Assembly (NCBI RefSeq): GCF_014202825.1
Contig: NZ_JACHHP010000002.1
Location: forward strand, 62,001 to 126,000
Direction of reading: 5' to 3'
From: Chiayiivirga flava
GTDB taxonomy: Bacteria; Pseudomonadota; Gammaproteobacteria; Xanthomonadales; Xanthomonadaceae
Length of the DNA stretch: 64,000 nt
The notes beneath the pieces were generated by a model that saw only the letters and a list, made by a program, of their open reading frames with translations, searched no databases and was not told where the DNA came from. Shown here piece by piece: positions 27,487 to 38,220 of the stretch. Each line of letters begins with the position of its first letter. The first letter of the stretch is position 1. A program made the translations under genes and the position numbers.

Positions 27487-27593
27487 CCAACGTCGTGCCG
27501 GCGAAGGCCGGCAGCCGGTGACGTTGCCTTTCCTCGCCAGGCGCAAACCGAGCAACGTCGCTGGGTCCCGGCGTTCGCCGGGACGACGATGGG
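27487..27593. repeat. Dispersed palindromic repeat, family B, copy 2
   Basis: Arms at 27487-27530 and 27548-27593 are imperfect inverted copies. The right arm, ACCGAGCAACGTCGCTGG followed by TCCCGGCGTTCGCCGGGA, matches copy 1 at 18028-18075 with few changes. The 410-bp gap 27302-27711 thus consists of the CGGTG array, this element and the rpoD terminator; no gene seen. Confidence 0.78.
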
Positions 27594-27656
27594 AGCGTGC
27601 GGCACATCGGTTGTGGCTGCTCGCGCGGAGCGTGGATCGCGCTCTTGTGTCCGGAC

Positions 27657-27683
27657 AAGAAAAAGGCGGCCGAAGCCGCCTTT
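27657..27683 (-). terminator. Rho-independent terminator of rpoD
   Basis: On the minus strand AAAGGCGGC, loop TTCG, GCCGCCTTT followed by further T residues. The stable UUCG tetraloop and 9-bp stem lie 29 bp after the rpoD stop codon. Confidence 0.9.
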
Positions 27684-27711
27684 CCCATTGCATCGAACGT
27701 TGCCGACAACC

Positions 27712-29568
<1,857 letters not shown>

Positions 29569-29712
29569 GCGGGGCCTGACTGCTTCGTGGAGCGGGGAGA
29601 GAACGCGACAGTATAGCGGCTGGGCCACCATCGCGCCATTCGGGGCGTTCGGAGCTGGGGGCGCGCCGGCCGCGGCGCGCGCGAAACGGACGCTTCAAAC
29701 TGAATAAACGTG

Positions 29713-29737
29713 AAACGGACCCCGTTCGGGTCGTTTT
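29713..29737 (-). terminator. Possible bidirectional terminator between dtd and rpoD
   Basis: AAACGGACCC, loop CGTTC, GGGTCGTTTT forms an interrupted 9-bp stem with a one-base bulge; A and T tracts on the two sides could serve either strand. It is placed about 50 bp after the dtd stop. Weak. Confidence 0.4.
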
Positions 29738-29785
29738 CCGGTCATTTCGACCCGTTGGCGGTGCCGGGGTTCCACCGCAGAGGTG

Positions 29786-30223
29786 TCAGGCCGTGAGCCA
29801 GAACGTCACCGGGCCGTCGTTCTGCAGGTCGACCACCATATGCGCACCGAAGCGCCCGGTTTCAACCGTCGCGTGCCGGGCGCGGGCCAGGCTCACGAGT
29901 CGGTCGAACCAGTGGCGTCCGTGCTCCGGGTCCGCGGCGGCGGTGAAGCTCGGGCGCATGCCGCGCGTCGTGTCGGCGGCGAGGGTGAACTGGCTGACGA
30001 GCAGCAGGCCGCCGCCGGTGTCGGTCAGGGAGCGGTTCATCCGGCCCCGGTCGTCGGCGAACACGCGGTAGCCGAGCAGGCGATCGAGCATGCGGACGGT
30101 CTGCGCTTCGCCGTCGTCCGGCTGCACGGCGACGAAGGCCAGCAGGCCGGCGCCGATGCTGCCGACGGGTTGGGTGTCGACGCTGACGCTGGCGCGGGTG
30201 ACGCGCTGGATGAGGGCGATCAT
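29786..30223 (-). CDS. dtd: D-aminoacyl-tRNA deacylase
   Basis: 145 residues, exactly the length of E. coli Dtd, from the ATG at 30221-30223 ([16 protein letters not shown]). The two catalytic signatures are present: SQFTLAADT (about 77-85) and the C-terminal NDGPVTFWL. The cross-subunit Gly-Pro motif region near residue 137 is intact. It hydrolyses D-amino acids and glycine from mischarged tRNAs. The longer frame upstream runs through the repeat pair at 30273 and is not coding. Confidence 0.96.
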   Translation of the reverse strand: MIALIQRVTRASVSVDTQPVGSIGAGLLAFVAVQPDDGEAQTVRMLDRLLGYRVFADDRGRMNRSLTDTGGGLLLVSQFTLAADTTRGMRPSFTAAADPEHGRHWFDRLVSLARARHATVETGRFGAHMVVDLQNDGPVTFWLTA

Positions 30224-30272
30224 GGGCGGATCGTGGGGGTGTGGTCTTGAGGGGTCAACGGGTGGGCGGATG

Positions 30273-30426
30273 CCCCCTTCCGGCTGCCGCCACCTTCCCC
30301 CGCAAGCGGGAGAAGGGATGCTTCGTTTGGCGCATGTGGTATGTCGACCGTTCGGGATTTCACTATCGCCTAGCGAAGCAATCCTTCTCCCGGTTGCGGG
30401 GGAAGGTGCCGGCAGGCGGAAGGGGG
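30273..30426. repeat. Palindromic repeat pair, family A, site 3
   Basis: Arms 30273-30317 and 30383-30426 in the CCCCCTTCC / GGAAGGGGG variant, inverted to each other with a 65-base spacer. Here the small palindromes face inward, as opposed to site 1 where they face outward. They fill the region between dtd and the acyltransferase gene. Confidence 0.8.
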
Positions 30427-30458
30427 TCACCCCGCACCCAACCGACTAAACTGCCTCG

Positions 30459-31370
30459 ATGCAAGACCGCTTCACCCTCCCCGCCCGCCTCCTCTACGCC
30501 CTGCTCTGGCTGATCGGCCGCCTGCCGCCGCGCGTCGCGCACGCGCTTGGTGCCGGCATCGGCAGCGCCGCGCGGGTGTTGGGGCTGCGCGAAGCCCGCG
30601 TGAGCCGTCGCAACCTCGAGCTGTGCCATCCGCAGCTCAGCGATGCAGAGCGCGATGCGCTGCTGCGCGCGAGCCTGCGCGAAACCGGCCGCACGCTGGT
30701 TGAAACCGCGCGCTGCTGGACGCGGCCGGCGGGCCACAACCTGCGCCTGGTGCGCGAGGTCGACGGCGGCGCGCTGTTCGAGGCGGCGCTGGCCTCCGGC
30801 CGCGGCGTGATCGTGGCGGCGCCGCATCTTGGCAACTGGGAGCTGCTGAACCAGTGGCTGGCGCAGCGCACGCCGATCGCCATCGTCTACCGCCCGCCGC
30901 GCAGCGCATGGATGGAGGCGCTTCTGCGGCGCGCGCGCGGGCACGCCAACGTGACCCAGGTGCGGGCCGAGGCCGCCGGCGTGCGGCAATTGTTCCGCGT
31001 GCTGAAGGACGGCGGCTGCGTCGGCATCCTGCCCGACCAGCAGCCCAAGCGCGGCGATGGCGAATTTGCGCCGTTCTTCGGCGTCCAGGCACTGACGATG
31101 ACGCTGCTGTCGCGGCTCGCGCACAAGACCGGTGCGATCGTCCTGTTCGCCTATGCGCGACGATTGCCGGACGGCGGCTTCCGCGTGTGCCTGCGCGGCG
31201 CGCCGCCCGGCATCGACGCCGAGGACGCCACGCGCGGCGTGGCCGCCCTTAATGCGGGCGTGGAAGCCTGCGTGCGCGAGGCGCCGGCGCAGTACCAGTG
31301 GAGCTACAAGCGCTTCACGATGCGCCCGCCGCCGCGCGACGGCGCCGCATCCGAGCCCAATCCCTATTGA
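30459..31370 (+). CDS. LpxL/HtrB-family lysophospholipid (lipid A) acyltransferase
   Basis: 303 residues. An N-terminal hydrophobic helix (LLYALLWLIGRLPP) anchors it to the inner membrane. Catalytic motif HLGNWE (H-x4-E, about 127-132) and LPDQQPKRG near 192 are the standard acyl-transfer and substrate-binding boxes of the LpxL/LpxM/MsbB group. It likely transfers a fatty acyl chain from ACP to a lipid A precursor or another lipid; sequence alone does not say whether it is LpxL or LpxM. The next two genes (PH-domain membrane proteins) follow on the same strand after 61 bp. Confidence 0.85.
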   Translation: MQDRFTLPARLLYALLWLIGRLPPRVAHALGAGIGSAARVLGLREARVSRRNLELCHPQLSDAERDALLRASLRETGRTLVETARCWTRPAGHNLRLVREVDGGALFEAALASGRGVIVAAPHLGNWELLNQWLAQRTPIAIVYRPPRSAWMEALLRRARGHANVTQVRAEAAGVRQLFRVLKDGGCVGILPDQQPKRGDGEFAPFFGVQALTMTLLSRLAHKTGAIVLFAYARRLPDGGFRVCLRGAPPGIDAEDATRGVAALNAGVEACVREAPAQYQWSYKRFTMRPPPRDGAASEPNPY

Positions 31371-31431
31371 GCGATCCGGCCCACCGCCCGCCGGCGGTCA
31401 CAGCCGCGCACCGCCCCCGTCCTGAGGCTGC

Positions 31432-31983
31432 ATGAGCGAAACCACGCCCGACCCGAACGTCGCACCCGACGCCGCCCGCACGCACGGCGACGTGCCGGCA
31501 CCCGATGCGATCGTCTGGGAGCCGCTGCATCCGTACGCGCGTTACGGCATGGCGCTCGGCGCGCTCACCGGATTCGGCCTTCCGTATGTACCGCTCGCGG
31601 CAGTGACGCTTGCCGCGTGGGATTCGGGCGGCGTCGGCGTGCTCGGCAAGATGGCGCTGTTCTTACTCGGCCTGGTCGGCGTGGCTGCGCTGTCGTGGCG
31701 GTACGCGGTGGCACGCTTCCGCCGCACCCGCTTCGCGCTCGCCGCCGACGGCCTGCGCATCCGGCGCGGCGTGTTCTGGCGCAGCGAAACGCTGATTCCG
31801 CGCTCGCGCGTGCAGCACACCGATCTCAATCGCGGACCGCTCGATCGGCAATTCGGCCTTGCGACGCTGAAGGTCTACACCGCCGGCACCAAGCTCGCGT
31901 CGGTCGGTCTGGACGGCCTGCCCGACGCCCGCGCGGTGGAGCTGCGCGACGCGCTGGTGAGCGATGACGACGACGCCGTCTGA
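31432..31983 (+). CDS. Bacterial PH-domain membrane protein (YdbS-like)
   Basis: 183 residues. Two hydrophobic helices (about 40-62 and 69-88) followed by one bPH2 domain whose hallmark IRRGVFWRSETLIPRSRVQHTD is present (about 103-124). This pattern matches YdbS of Bacillus, which pairs with YdbT. The family is linked to envelope stress or bacteriocin tolerance in Bacillus; the function here is unknown. The 3' end overlaps the next gene by 20 bp, so the two are translationally linked. Confidence 0.85.
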   Translation: MSETTPDPNVAPDAARTHGDVPAPDAIVWEPLHPYARYGMALGALTGFGLPYVPLAAVTLAAWDSGGVGVLGKMALFLLGLVGVAALSWRYAVARFRRTRFALAADGLRIRRGVFWRSETLIPRSRVQHTDLNRGPLDRQFGLATLKVYTAGTKLASVGLDGLPDARAVELRDALVSDDDDAV

Positions 31984-33529
31984 CCCGCCGCCGGGCGCGC
32001 CGGCCGATGCGCCGCCGATCGCGCCGGCGCAGGCCAGCGCGGCCCTCGGCGCCGGGCGCGAGCGGCGCCTGCACCCGCTGTCGTGGCTGTTCGTGCTGCT
32101 GGCGCAGCTGCGCAGCTTCGCGCTGCCGCTGATCGCGCTGCTGGTGTTCGGACGCGGCGGGGATTCGTGGGAGTTCCTCGGCATGTTCGCGGCCGGCGCG
32201 CTCACGCTCGTCGCGGTGATCCAGTACTACACGTACCGTTTTCGCATCGATGCCAGCGAACTGGTGATCCGCTCCGGCCTCGTCAGCCGCAACGTGCGCC
32301 ACCTGCCGCTGGCGCGTATCCAGAACGTGGCGCTGCGCCGCAACCTGCTGCACCGCGCGTTCGGGGTGGCGGAGGTCAAACTCGAATCGGCCGTCGGCGG
32401 CGTCTCGGCCGAGGCGCAGATGCGCGTGCTGTCGATGGCCGACGCGGCGGCGCTGGAGACGCTGGTGCGTGCCAGCCGCGACGACGCGCCGGCGGACGCG
32501 GACATCGAGGCCGAGGCTGCCCCGCAGGGCGAAACGCTGCTGGAACTGCCGCTGATCGAGCTGATCAAGTTGGGCCTCACCTCGAACCGCGGCCTGGTGC
32601 TGGGTGCGGCGGGCTTCGGCGTGTTTTCGCAGATGGACTCGAGCGGCTTCGGCAACCTCGTGGGCGACACGGCCAGGGGGCTGTTCGGCTATGCCGCGGG
32701 GCTGCATCTTGGCCTGCTGCAGTGGCTGGTGGTGGTGCCGCTGCTGGCGCTGGCTCTCGTCGCCGCGCTGCGCTTGGTGTCGGTGGCGCTGACGGTGCTG
32801 CAGTTCCACGGCTTCCGCCTCGGCGAACTGGATTCACGCCTGAGCGTGGAAGCCGGCCTGCTCACGCGCATCCGCAGCAACGCGGCATTGCGCAAGATCC
32901 AGCACTGGACGCTGCGCGAGAGTTGGCTGTTGCGTCTGTTCGCGCGCCGCAGCCTCAAGGTGGAGACCGCCGCGATGCAGGCGATGAACGAGACCCAGGG
33001 CCTGAGCGACCTCGCCCCGATCGCGCCGCCTGCCGTGATCGACGCGCTGCTGGCCCGCTGGCTGCCCTGGCTGCGGCTGGATGCGCTGCAGTGGCAGCCG
33101 CTGCATCCGGGCGCGTGGCGTCGCATCGCGTTCTGGCCGGTGCTGGTCAGCATCGCGCTGTGCGTCCCCCTGTGCTGGCGGATCGGCGCCTGGGGCCTGC
33201 TGCCGCTGCTGACCGTGCCGTGGTGGCTGTATCGCGCGCACCGCATCGCGCGCGCGTCGGGCTGGGCCGTGACCGATCGGGTGCTGGCGTGGCGCAGCGG
33301 CTGGCTCGACCGCCGGGTCTCGTTTGCGGAAATCGCAAAATTGCAGGGCCTGCAGCTGACGCAGTCGCCGTTCGATCGCCGCCGCGGCATGGCCTCGCTC
33401 AGCGCCGACACCGCCGGCGCGAGCCCGTTCGGGCATCGGCTCGACCTGCACTACCTTCCCGAGAGCGACGCGCGCGCGTTGTATGCACAACTCGCACCGC
33501 AGATTGCGCGTTCGGCGCTTCGGTGGTGA
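31964..33529 (+). CDS. Bacterial PH-domain membrane protein (YdbT-like)
   Basis: 521 residues starting at the ATG at 31964, inside the end of the previous gene. Several membrane helices (about 35-55, 60-85, 205-265, 385-420) alternate with bPH2 domains: IRSGLVSRNVRHLPLARIQN (about 100-119), a second near 290-310 (AGLLTRIRSNAALRKIQHW) and a third near 445 (WRSGWLDRRVSFAEIAKLQ). Three PH repeats with paired helices define YdbT. It probably forms an inner-membrane complex with the YdbS-like protein. No catalytic residues are seen. Confidence 0.85.
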   Translation: MTTTPSDPPPGAPADAPPIAPAQASAALGAGRERRLHPLSWLFVLLAQLRSFALPLIALLVFGRGGDSWEFLGMFAAGALTLVAVIQYYTYRFRIDASELVIRSGLVSRNVRHLPLARIQNVALRRNLLHRAFGVAEVKLESAVGGVSAEAQMRVLSMADAAALETLVRASRDDAPADADIEAEAAPQGETLLELPLIELIKLGLTSNRGLVLGAAGFGVFSQMDSSGFGNLVGDTARGLFGYAAGLHLGLLQWLVVVPLLALALVAALRLVSVALTVLQFHGFRLGELDSRLSVEAGLLTRIRSNAALRKIQHWTLRESWLLRLFARRSLKVETAAMQAMNETQGLSDLAPIAPPAVIDALLARWLPWLRLDALQWQPLHPGAWRRIAFWPVLVSIALCVPLCWRIGAWGLLPLLTVPWWLYRAHRIARASGWAVTDRVLAWRSGWLDRRVSFAEIAKLQGLQLTQSPFDRRRGMASLSADTAGASPFGHRLDLHYLPESDARALYAQLAPQIARSALRW

Positions 33530-33555
33530 TGGCTGTGTTGGCCTGGAAGGCTCAT

Positions 33556-33703
33556 CCCTCATCCGCCTGCCGGCACCTTCTCCCCACGGGAGAAGGATTT
33601 CAGACCGGCGCGTTGCGGACTATCGCGTCGTTTCGGCTCGCCTCTAGCGTGCAGCATGGGTTCCTTCTCCCGCCGGGAGAAGGTGCCGGCAGGCGGATGA
33701 GGG
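33556..33703. repeat. Palindromic repeat pair, family A, site 4
   Basis: Arms 33556-33596 and 33663-33703 are inverted 41-base copies (CCCTCATCCGCCTGCCGGCA ... and the complement) with a 66-base spacer. They lie between the convergent ydbT-like and trkH genes, where they could also act as a bidirectional transcription barrier. Confidence 0.85.
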
Positions 33704-33724
33704 ACGGGCATCGCAATCTTCCCG

Positions 33725-35179
33725 CTACTCCCGCCAGAACGACGGCGTCAGCAGCACCAGCACGGTGAACACTTCCAGACGTCCGAGGATCATCGCGAAC
33801 GAACAGATCCACACGGCGGTGTCGGACAGGTCGCCGAAATGCACCGCCACATCGCCCAGCCCCGGGCCGAGGTTGTTGATGCACGTGGCGGCCGCCGCGA
33901 ACGCGGTGACGAGGTCCACGCCGGTGCCGGCGAGGGCCAGCATCACCGCGAGGAAACACAGCACGTACAGGGTGCAGAAGCCGCCGACCGACAGCACGAT
34001 GCTCTCGGACACGCGCCTGCCACCCATCTTCACGAGAAACTGGCCTTTCGGGTGCACCAGCTGACGCACCTCGCGCAGCCCCTGGCGCAAGGCCATCACC
34101 ACGCGTGCCACCTTCATGCCGCCGGAGGTGGACCCGCTCGATCCGCCGATGAAGGCCACCATGATCAGCAGCAGCGGCGCGAACGACGGCCATTCGGGAA
34201 AGCCGGTGTTGGTGAAGCCGGTGGTGGTCATGTTGGACACGGTCTGGAAGGCCGCGTGCCGGAACGAGGACGCGAGGCCATCGAAGGTGCCGCCCAGCCA
34301 TACCGTGAGCGTCACCGCCAGCGTCACGCCGCCGAGGATGAAGGCGTAGGACTTCAGCTCGGTGTCGTGCTGGTATGGCGCCACCGTGGCGCGCCGCCAC
34401 GCGACGAAGTGCAGGCCGAAGTTCACCCCGCCGATCATCATGAACACGATCGCGATCGTGTCGACCATCGCGCTGTCCCAGTGGCCGAAACTCGCGTCGT
34501 GGGTGGAGAAGCCGGCCGTGGCGACGGTCGACATCGCATGCGAGACGGCGTCGAACGGCGTCATGCCCGCGCCCCAGTACGCGAGCGCGCACGCAAGGTT
34601 GAGCCCGAGGTAGATCATCCACAGCGCCTTGGCCGTTTCGGCGATGCGCGGGGTGAGCTTGCTGTCCTTGGTCGGCCCGCTGCTCTCGGCGCGGAACAGC
34701 TGCGTGCCGCCGACCTTGAGCATCGGCATGATGGCCACGGCCAGCACCACGATGCCCATGCCGCCGTAGAAATTGAGCGATTGCCGGTAGAACAGCACGC
34801 TGCGCGGCAGCGCATCGAGCCCGACGATGGTGGTGGCGCCGGTGGTGGTGAGCCCGGACACGGCCTCGAACACCGCGTCGACGTAGGAGAGGTAGGGCGG
34901 CGCCAGCGTGAACGGCAGTGCCGCCACCAGCGAGGCCAGCACCCATGCGCCGGTGGTGATGAAGAATCCGTCGCGCAGGCGCAGCTCGTAATGCACGCGG
35001 CGCACCGGCCACCACAGCACGAAGCCGATCGCGGCGGCGGCGAGGAAGCTGTCGAGGAAGGCCTGCGCGGTGTGTTCGTCGAACGCGAGCGCCAGCGCCA
35101 GCGCAGGCAGCGAGAACAGCGACGACAGCCCGACGAGCGCGCCCAGGATGCGCTGGATCGCCTTGAACCGCATGCTCAT
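33725..35179 (-). CDS. trkH: Trk potassium uptake channel subunit TrkH
   Basis: 484 residues, the size of E. coli TrkH (483). All four pore loops are visible: TTTGATTIVG (about 111), STVATAGFSTHD (about 217), TTTGFTNTGF (about 312) and CINNLGPGLGD (about 433), each with the selectivity-filter glycine. SGSTSGGMKV precedes the third-fourth repeat junction. Inner-membrane K+ channel gated by the cytosolic TrkA ring. It follows trkA by 37 bp in the order ntrX-trkA-trkH read leftward... the three run on the same strand with trkH last. Confidence 0.96.
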   Translation of the reverse strand: MSMRFKAIQRILGALVGLSSLFSLPALALALAFDEHTAQAFLDSFLAAAAIGFVLWWPVRRVHYELRLRDGFFITTGAWVLASLVAALPFTLAPPYLSYVDAVFEAVSGLTTTGATTIVGLDALPRSVLFYRQSLNFYGGMGIVVLAVAIMPMLKVGGTQLFRAESSGPTKDSKLTPRIAETAKALWMIYLGLNLACALAYWGAGMTPFDAVSHAMSTVATAGFSTHDASFGHWDSAMVDTIAIVFMMIGGVNFGLHFVAWRRATVAPYQHDTELKSYAFILGGVTLAVTLTVWLGGTFDGLASSFRHAAFQTVSNMTTTGFTNTGFPEWPSFAPLLLIMVAFIGGSSGSTSGGMKVARVVMALRQGLREVRQLVHPKGQFLVKMGGRRVSESIVLSVGGFCTLYVLCFLAVMLALAGTGVDLVTAFAAAATCINNLGPGLGDVAVHFGDLSDTAVWICSFAMILGRLEVFTVLVLLTPSFWRE

Positions 35180-35216
35180 GCCGCGCGCCCCGCCGTGCGG
35201 CGCCGCGGCGCGGTGC

Positions 35217-36593
35217 TCAGATCCACGTTGCGTCCGCCCGGAACAAGGCTTCCACCTGCGGCAGCTGGCGCTTGTCCATCAGGAACACGATCACGTGGTC
35301 GTTCGGTTCCACGATCACGTCGTGGTGTGCGATCAGCAGCTTCTCGCCGCGCACGAGGCCGCCGATGGTCGCGGCCGGCGGCAGCTCCAGTTCCTCGATA
35401 CCGCGCCCGATCACCTTCGAGGTGCGGCGGTCGCCCACCGCCACCGCCTCGATCGCCTCGGCCATGCCGCGCCGCAGGCTGTGCACGCGCACCATCGTGC
35501 CCTGGCGGATGTAGGTCAGCAGCGCACCGAGCGTGACCTGCTGCGGGCTCACCGCGATGTCGATGCTGCCGCCTTCGACCAGCTCCGCGTACGCCGGCCG
35601 GTTGATCAGAGAAATCACGCGCGGACAGCCCATACGCTTGGCCAGCATCGCGGAAAGGATGTTGGCCTCGTCGTCGTTGGTGAGCGCGCAGTAGACGTCC
35701 GTCTGGTCGATGTTCTCCTCGCGCAGCAGGTCCTCGTCGGCGCAGTCGCCGACCAGCACGATGGAGTTGGTCAGGTCCTCGGCGATGCTCTTGGCGCGTT
35801 CGCGCGAGCGTTCGAGGATCTTCACGCTGAACTGCGCTTCGAGCGTCTTGGCGAGCGAGCGGCCGATGTTGCCGCCGCCGGCGATGAAGATGCGCTTCAC
35901 CGGCTTCTCCTGCCGCCGCAGCTCGGCCATCACGGTGCGGATGTTGCGACGGTCGGCGAGGAAGAAGACCTCGTCGTCGACCTCGATCACGGTGTTGCCC
36001 TGCGGCAGGATCGGCGCGCCGGCGCGGAAGATCGCGGCCACGCGTGCGTCGACGCCGACCGGCAGGTGCGCGCGCAGCTCCTTGATCTGGTGCCCGACCA
36101 GCGCGCCGCCGAGCACCGCGCGCACCGCCACCAGCTGGGCGCGGCCGTCGGCGAAATCGAGCACCTGCAGCGCGCCCGGGTATTCGATGAGGCGCTGCAC
36201 GTGCTGGCACACGAGCGCCTCGGGGCTGATCGCCACGTCCACCGACGAGCGCCCGCGGTGAATCAGTTCCGGATGCTGCAGGTATTCCATCTCGCGCAGG
36301 CGCGCGATCTTGGTCGGCGTCTTGAACACCGTGTCGCAGACCTGGCACGCGATGAGATTAACCTCGTCGCTCGAGGTGACCGCGATGACGAGATCGGCAT
36401 CCTCGGCCCCCGCATGCCCGAGCACGCTCGGCAGCGAGGCGTGCCCGACCACGGTGCGCAGGTCCAGCCGCTCGGCGAGATCGCGCAGCCGGCCGACGTC
36501 GACATCGACCACGGTGATGTCGCTGTTTTCCGACGCGAGCGCGGCGGCGACGGACGAACCGACCTGCCCCGCGCCGAGGATGAGGATCTTCAC
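35217..36593 (-). CDS. trkA: Trk system regulatory subunit TrkA
   Basis: 458 residues (E. coli 458) with a GTG start at 36591-36593. Two RCK/KTN units: the first NAD-binding motif is ILGAGQVGSSVAAAL at the very start, the second FIAGGGNIGRSLAKTLE near 235, each followed by a TrkA_C domain. Peripheral cytoplasmic protein that binds NAD(H) and ATP/ADP and gates TrkH. Located between ntrX and trkH on the same strand, 72 bp after ntrX. Confidence 0.97.
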   Translation of the reverse strand: MKILILGAGQVGSSVAAALASENSDITVVDVDVGRLRDLAERLDLRTVVGHASLPSVLGHAGAEDADLVIAVTSSDEVNLIACQVCDTVFKTPTKIARLREMEYLQHPELIHRGRSSVDVAISPEALVCQHVQRLIEYPGALQVLDFADGRAQLVAVRAVLGGALVGHQIKELRAHLPVGVDARVAAIFRAGAPILPQGNTVIEVDDEVFFLADRRNIRTVMAELRRQEKPVKRIFIAGGGNIGRSLAKTLEAQFSVKILERSRERAKSIAEDLTNSIVLVGDCADEDLLREENIDQTDVYCALTNDDEANILSAMLAKRMGCPRVISLINRPAYAELVEGGSIDIAVSPQQVTLGALLTYIRQGTMVRVHSLRRGMAEAIEAVAVGDRRTSKVIGRGIEELELPPAATIGGLVRGEKLLIAHHDVIVEPNDHVIVFLMDKRQLPQVEALFRADATWI

Positions 36594-36665
36594 GGGCCCC
36601 GGCCGATCGACGTGCGCATCGCGCGAGCGGCAGTCCGATGCGACAAGAACGCAGCGGCAATCACG

Positions 36666-38069
36666 CTACGCATCCTTCGACGATTTCGCGTCGATGCCCA
36701 GGTCGCGCAGCTTGCGATACAGATGGGTGCGTTCCATGCCGCTCATTCTAGCGAGCTTGCCGACGCTGCCGCCGGCCTGCGCGAGCTGCCGCAGCAGATA
36801 CGCACGCTCGAAGTTGTCGCGCGCCTCGCGCAGCGGGAGCGCGGTGTCGATCGGGAAGCCGCCGTCCACCGACGGCTCCGGCGCGCGCGCGGGCGCGGCG
36901 CCGCCGAGGGCCGGATCGAGTTCGTCGAGCGCCACCTCGCCGCTGCCGAGCACCGCCAGCCGCTGCGCCAGCGCGCGCACTTCGCGCACGTTCCCGGGCC
37001 AGTGGTGCGCGCCCAGGCGCTGCAGCACGGCCGCACCGAAACGGCGCGGCGGCAGGCGGTCGCGGGCGGCGTAGAACGCGGCGAAGTGTTGCACCAGCGC
37101 CGGGACGTCGCCGAGCCGCTCGCGCAGCGGCGGCACGCGGATCGGCAGCACGTTGAGCTGGAAATAGAGTTCGTCGCGCAGCGTTCCGGCGGCGCGCTGG
37201 GCCTCCAGGTCGTGCGCGCTGGCGGCGACCACCCGCACGTCCAGCGGCAGCGGCGTGCGGCCACCGAGGCGCAGCAGCTGCCGCCGCTCGAGCACGCTGG
37301 ACAGGCGCAGCTGCAGTTCCGCGCCGAGTTCGGCCACCTCGTCCAGATACACGGTGCCGCCTTGCGCCTGTTCGAGCAGACCGGCCGAGATGCCGCCGTC
37401 GCCCTCGCTGCCGAACAGGGTGACGGCGGCCTGCTCGTTCGGGATGGCGCCGGCGGCGACGGTGACGAAGGCGCGGTCGCGCCGTGCGCTGCGTCCGTGC
37501 ATCCACCGTGCCAGGGCTTCCTTGCCGGTGCCCGGTTCGCCGCGCAGCAGGATGGGCGCATCGTGGTCCGCCACGCGTTCGAGCTGGACCAGCAGCTGCC
37601 GCAGGGCGGGCGACTGCCCGGTGGGTTCGAACTGCGGCTGCACCTGCCGGCGCAGCTCCAGATTCGCGGTACGCAGCGTCTGCGCCTCGAGCGCGCGTTC
37701 GAGCGTGATCAGCAACTTGGCCAGCGCCAGCGGCTTCTCGATGAAATCGTAGGCGCCCAGGCGCGTGGCCTCGACGGCGGTCTCCACCGTGCCGTGCCCG
37801 GACATCATCACCACCGGTTGCGGCAGCGGCCCGGCCGCCACCCACTCGCGCAGCAGCGCGATGCCGTCGGTGCCGGGCATCCAGATGTCGAGCAGCACCG
37901 CGTCGAATGGCACGCCGGCGCCGGCCAGCGCGGCGCGCGCCTCGGCCGCGTCCGCCGCCAGCGCGACCGCGTAGCCCTCGTCCTCGAGGATGTCGCGCAC
38001 GCCGCTGCGGATATCGGGTTCGTCGTCGACGACGAGGATGCGGGCGGCAGGACGGGCGGTTGCGGACAT
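36666..38069 (-). CDS. ntrX: NtrX-like response regulator (AAA+ type, GAFTGA motif missing)
   Basis: 467 residues. Receiver domain 10-125 with acidic pocket Asp15/Asp16, phospho-acceptor Asp61 and Lys112. AAA+ domain with Walker A GEPGTGKE (177-184) and Walker B-like GGTVYLDEVAEL (238-248). The L1 loop that should read GAFTGA (around 220-232) is replaced by SEGDGGISAG, so contact with sigma-54 is unlikely. A Fis-type helix-turn-helix closes the protein (about 425-460, SVGKLARMSGMERTHLYRKL). Probable partner kinase is the NtrY-like protein at 41679-43808. Upstream of trkA, suggesting linkage to K+ uptake. Confidence 0.9.
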   Translation of the reverse strand: MSATARPAARILVVDDEPDIRSGVRDILEDEGYAVALAADAAEARAALAGAGVPFDAVLLDIWMPGTDGIALLREWVAAGPLPQPVVMMSGHGTVETAVEATRLGAYDFIEKPLALAKLLITLERALEAQTLRTANLELRRQVQPQFEPTGQSPALRQLLVQLERVADHDAPILLRGEPGTGKEALARWMHGRSARRDRAFVTVAAGAIPNEQAAVTLFGSEGDGGISAGLLEQAQGGTVYLDEVAELGAELQLRLSSVLERRQLLRLGGRTPLPLDVRVVAASAHDLEAQRAAGTLRDELYFQLNVLPIRVPPLRERLGDVPALVQHFAAFYAARDRLPPRRFGAAVLQRLGAHHWPGNVREVRALAQRLAVLGSGEVALDELDPALGGAAPARAPEPSVDGGFPIDTALPLREARDNFERAYLLRQLAQAGGSVGKLARMSGMERTHLYRKLRDLGIDAKSSKDA

Positions 38070-38220
38070 CGGACATCGGGCCTGAACGGGCGTCTAGTCT
38101 GCGTTCGTTGCGCGGGACCGACAAGGGCGGCGATTCGTCGCACGCGGTGTAGACTGCGCCCCATCGAGCGTTCAGACGGGGGCTGATAGCGTTCGGCCGT
38201 TTTTTACGTCCGGATTCCCC

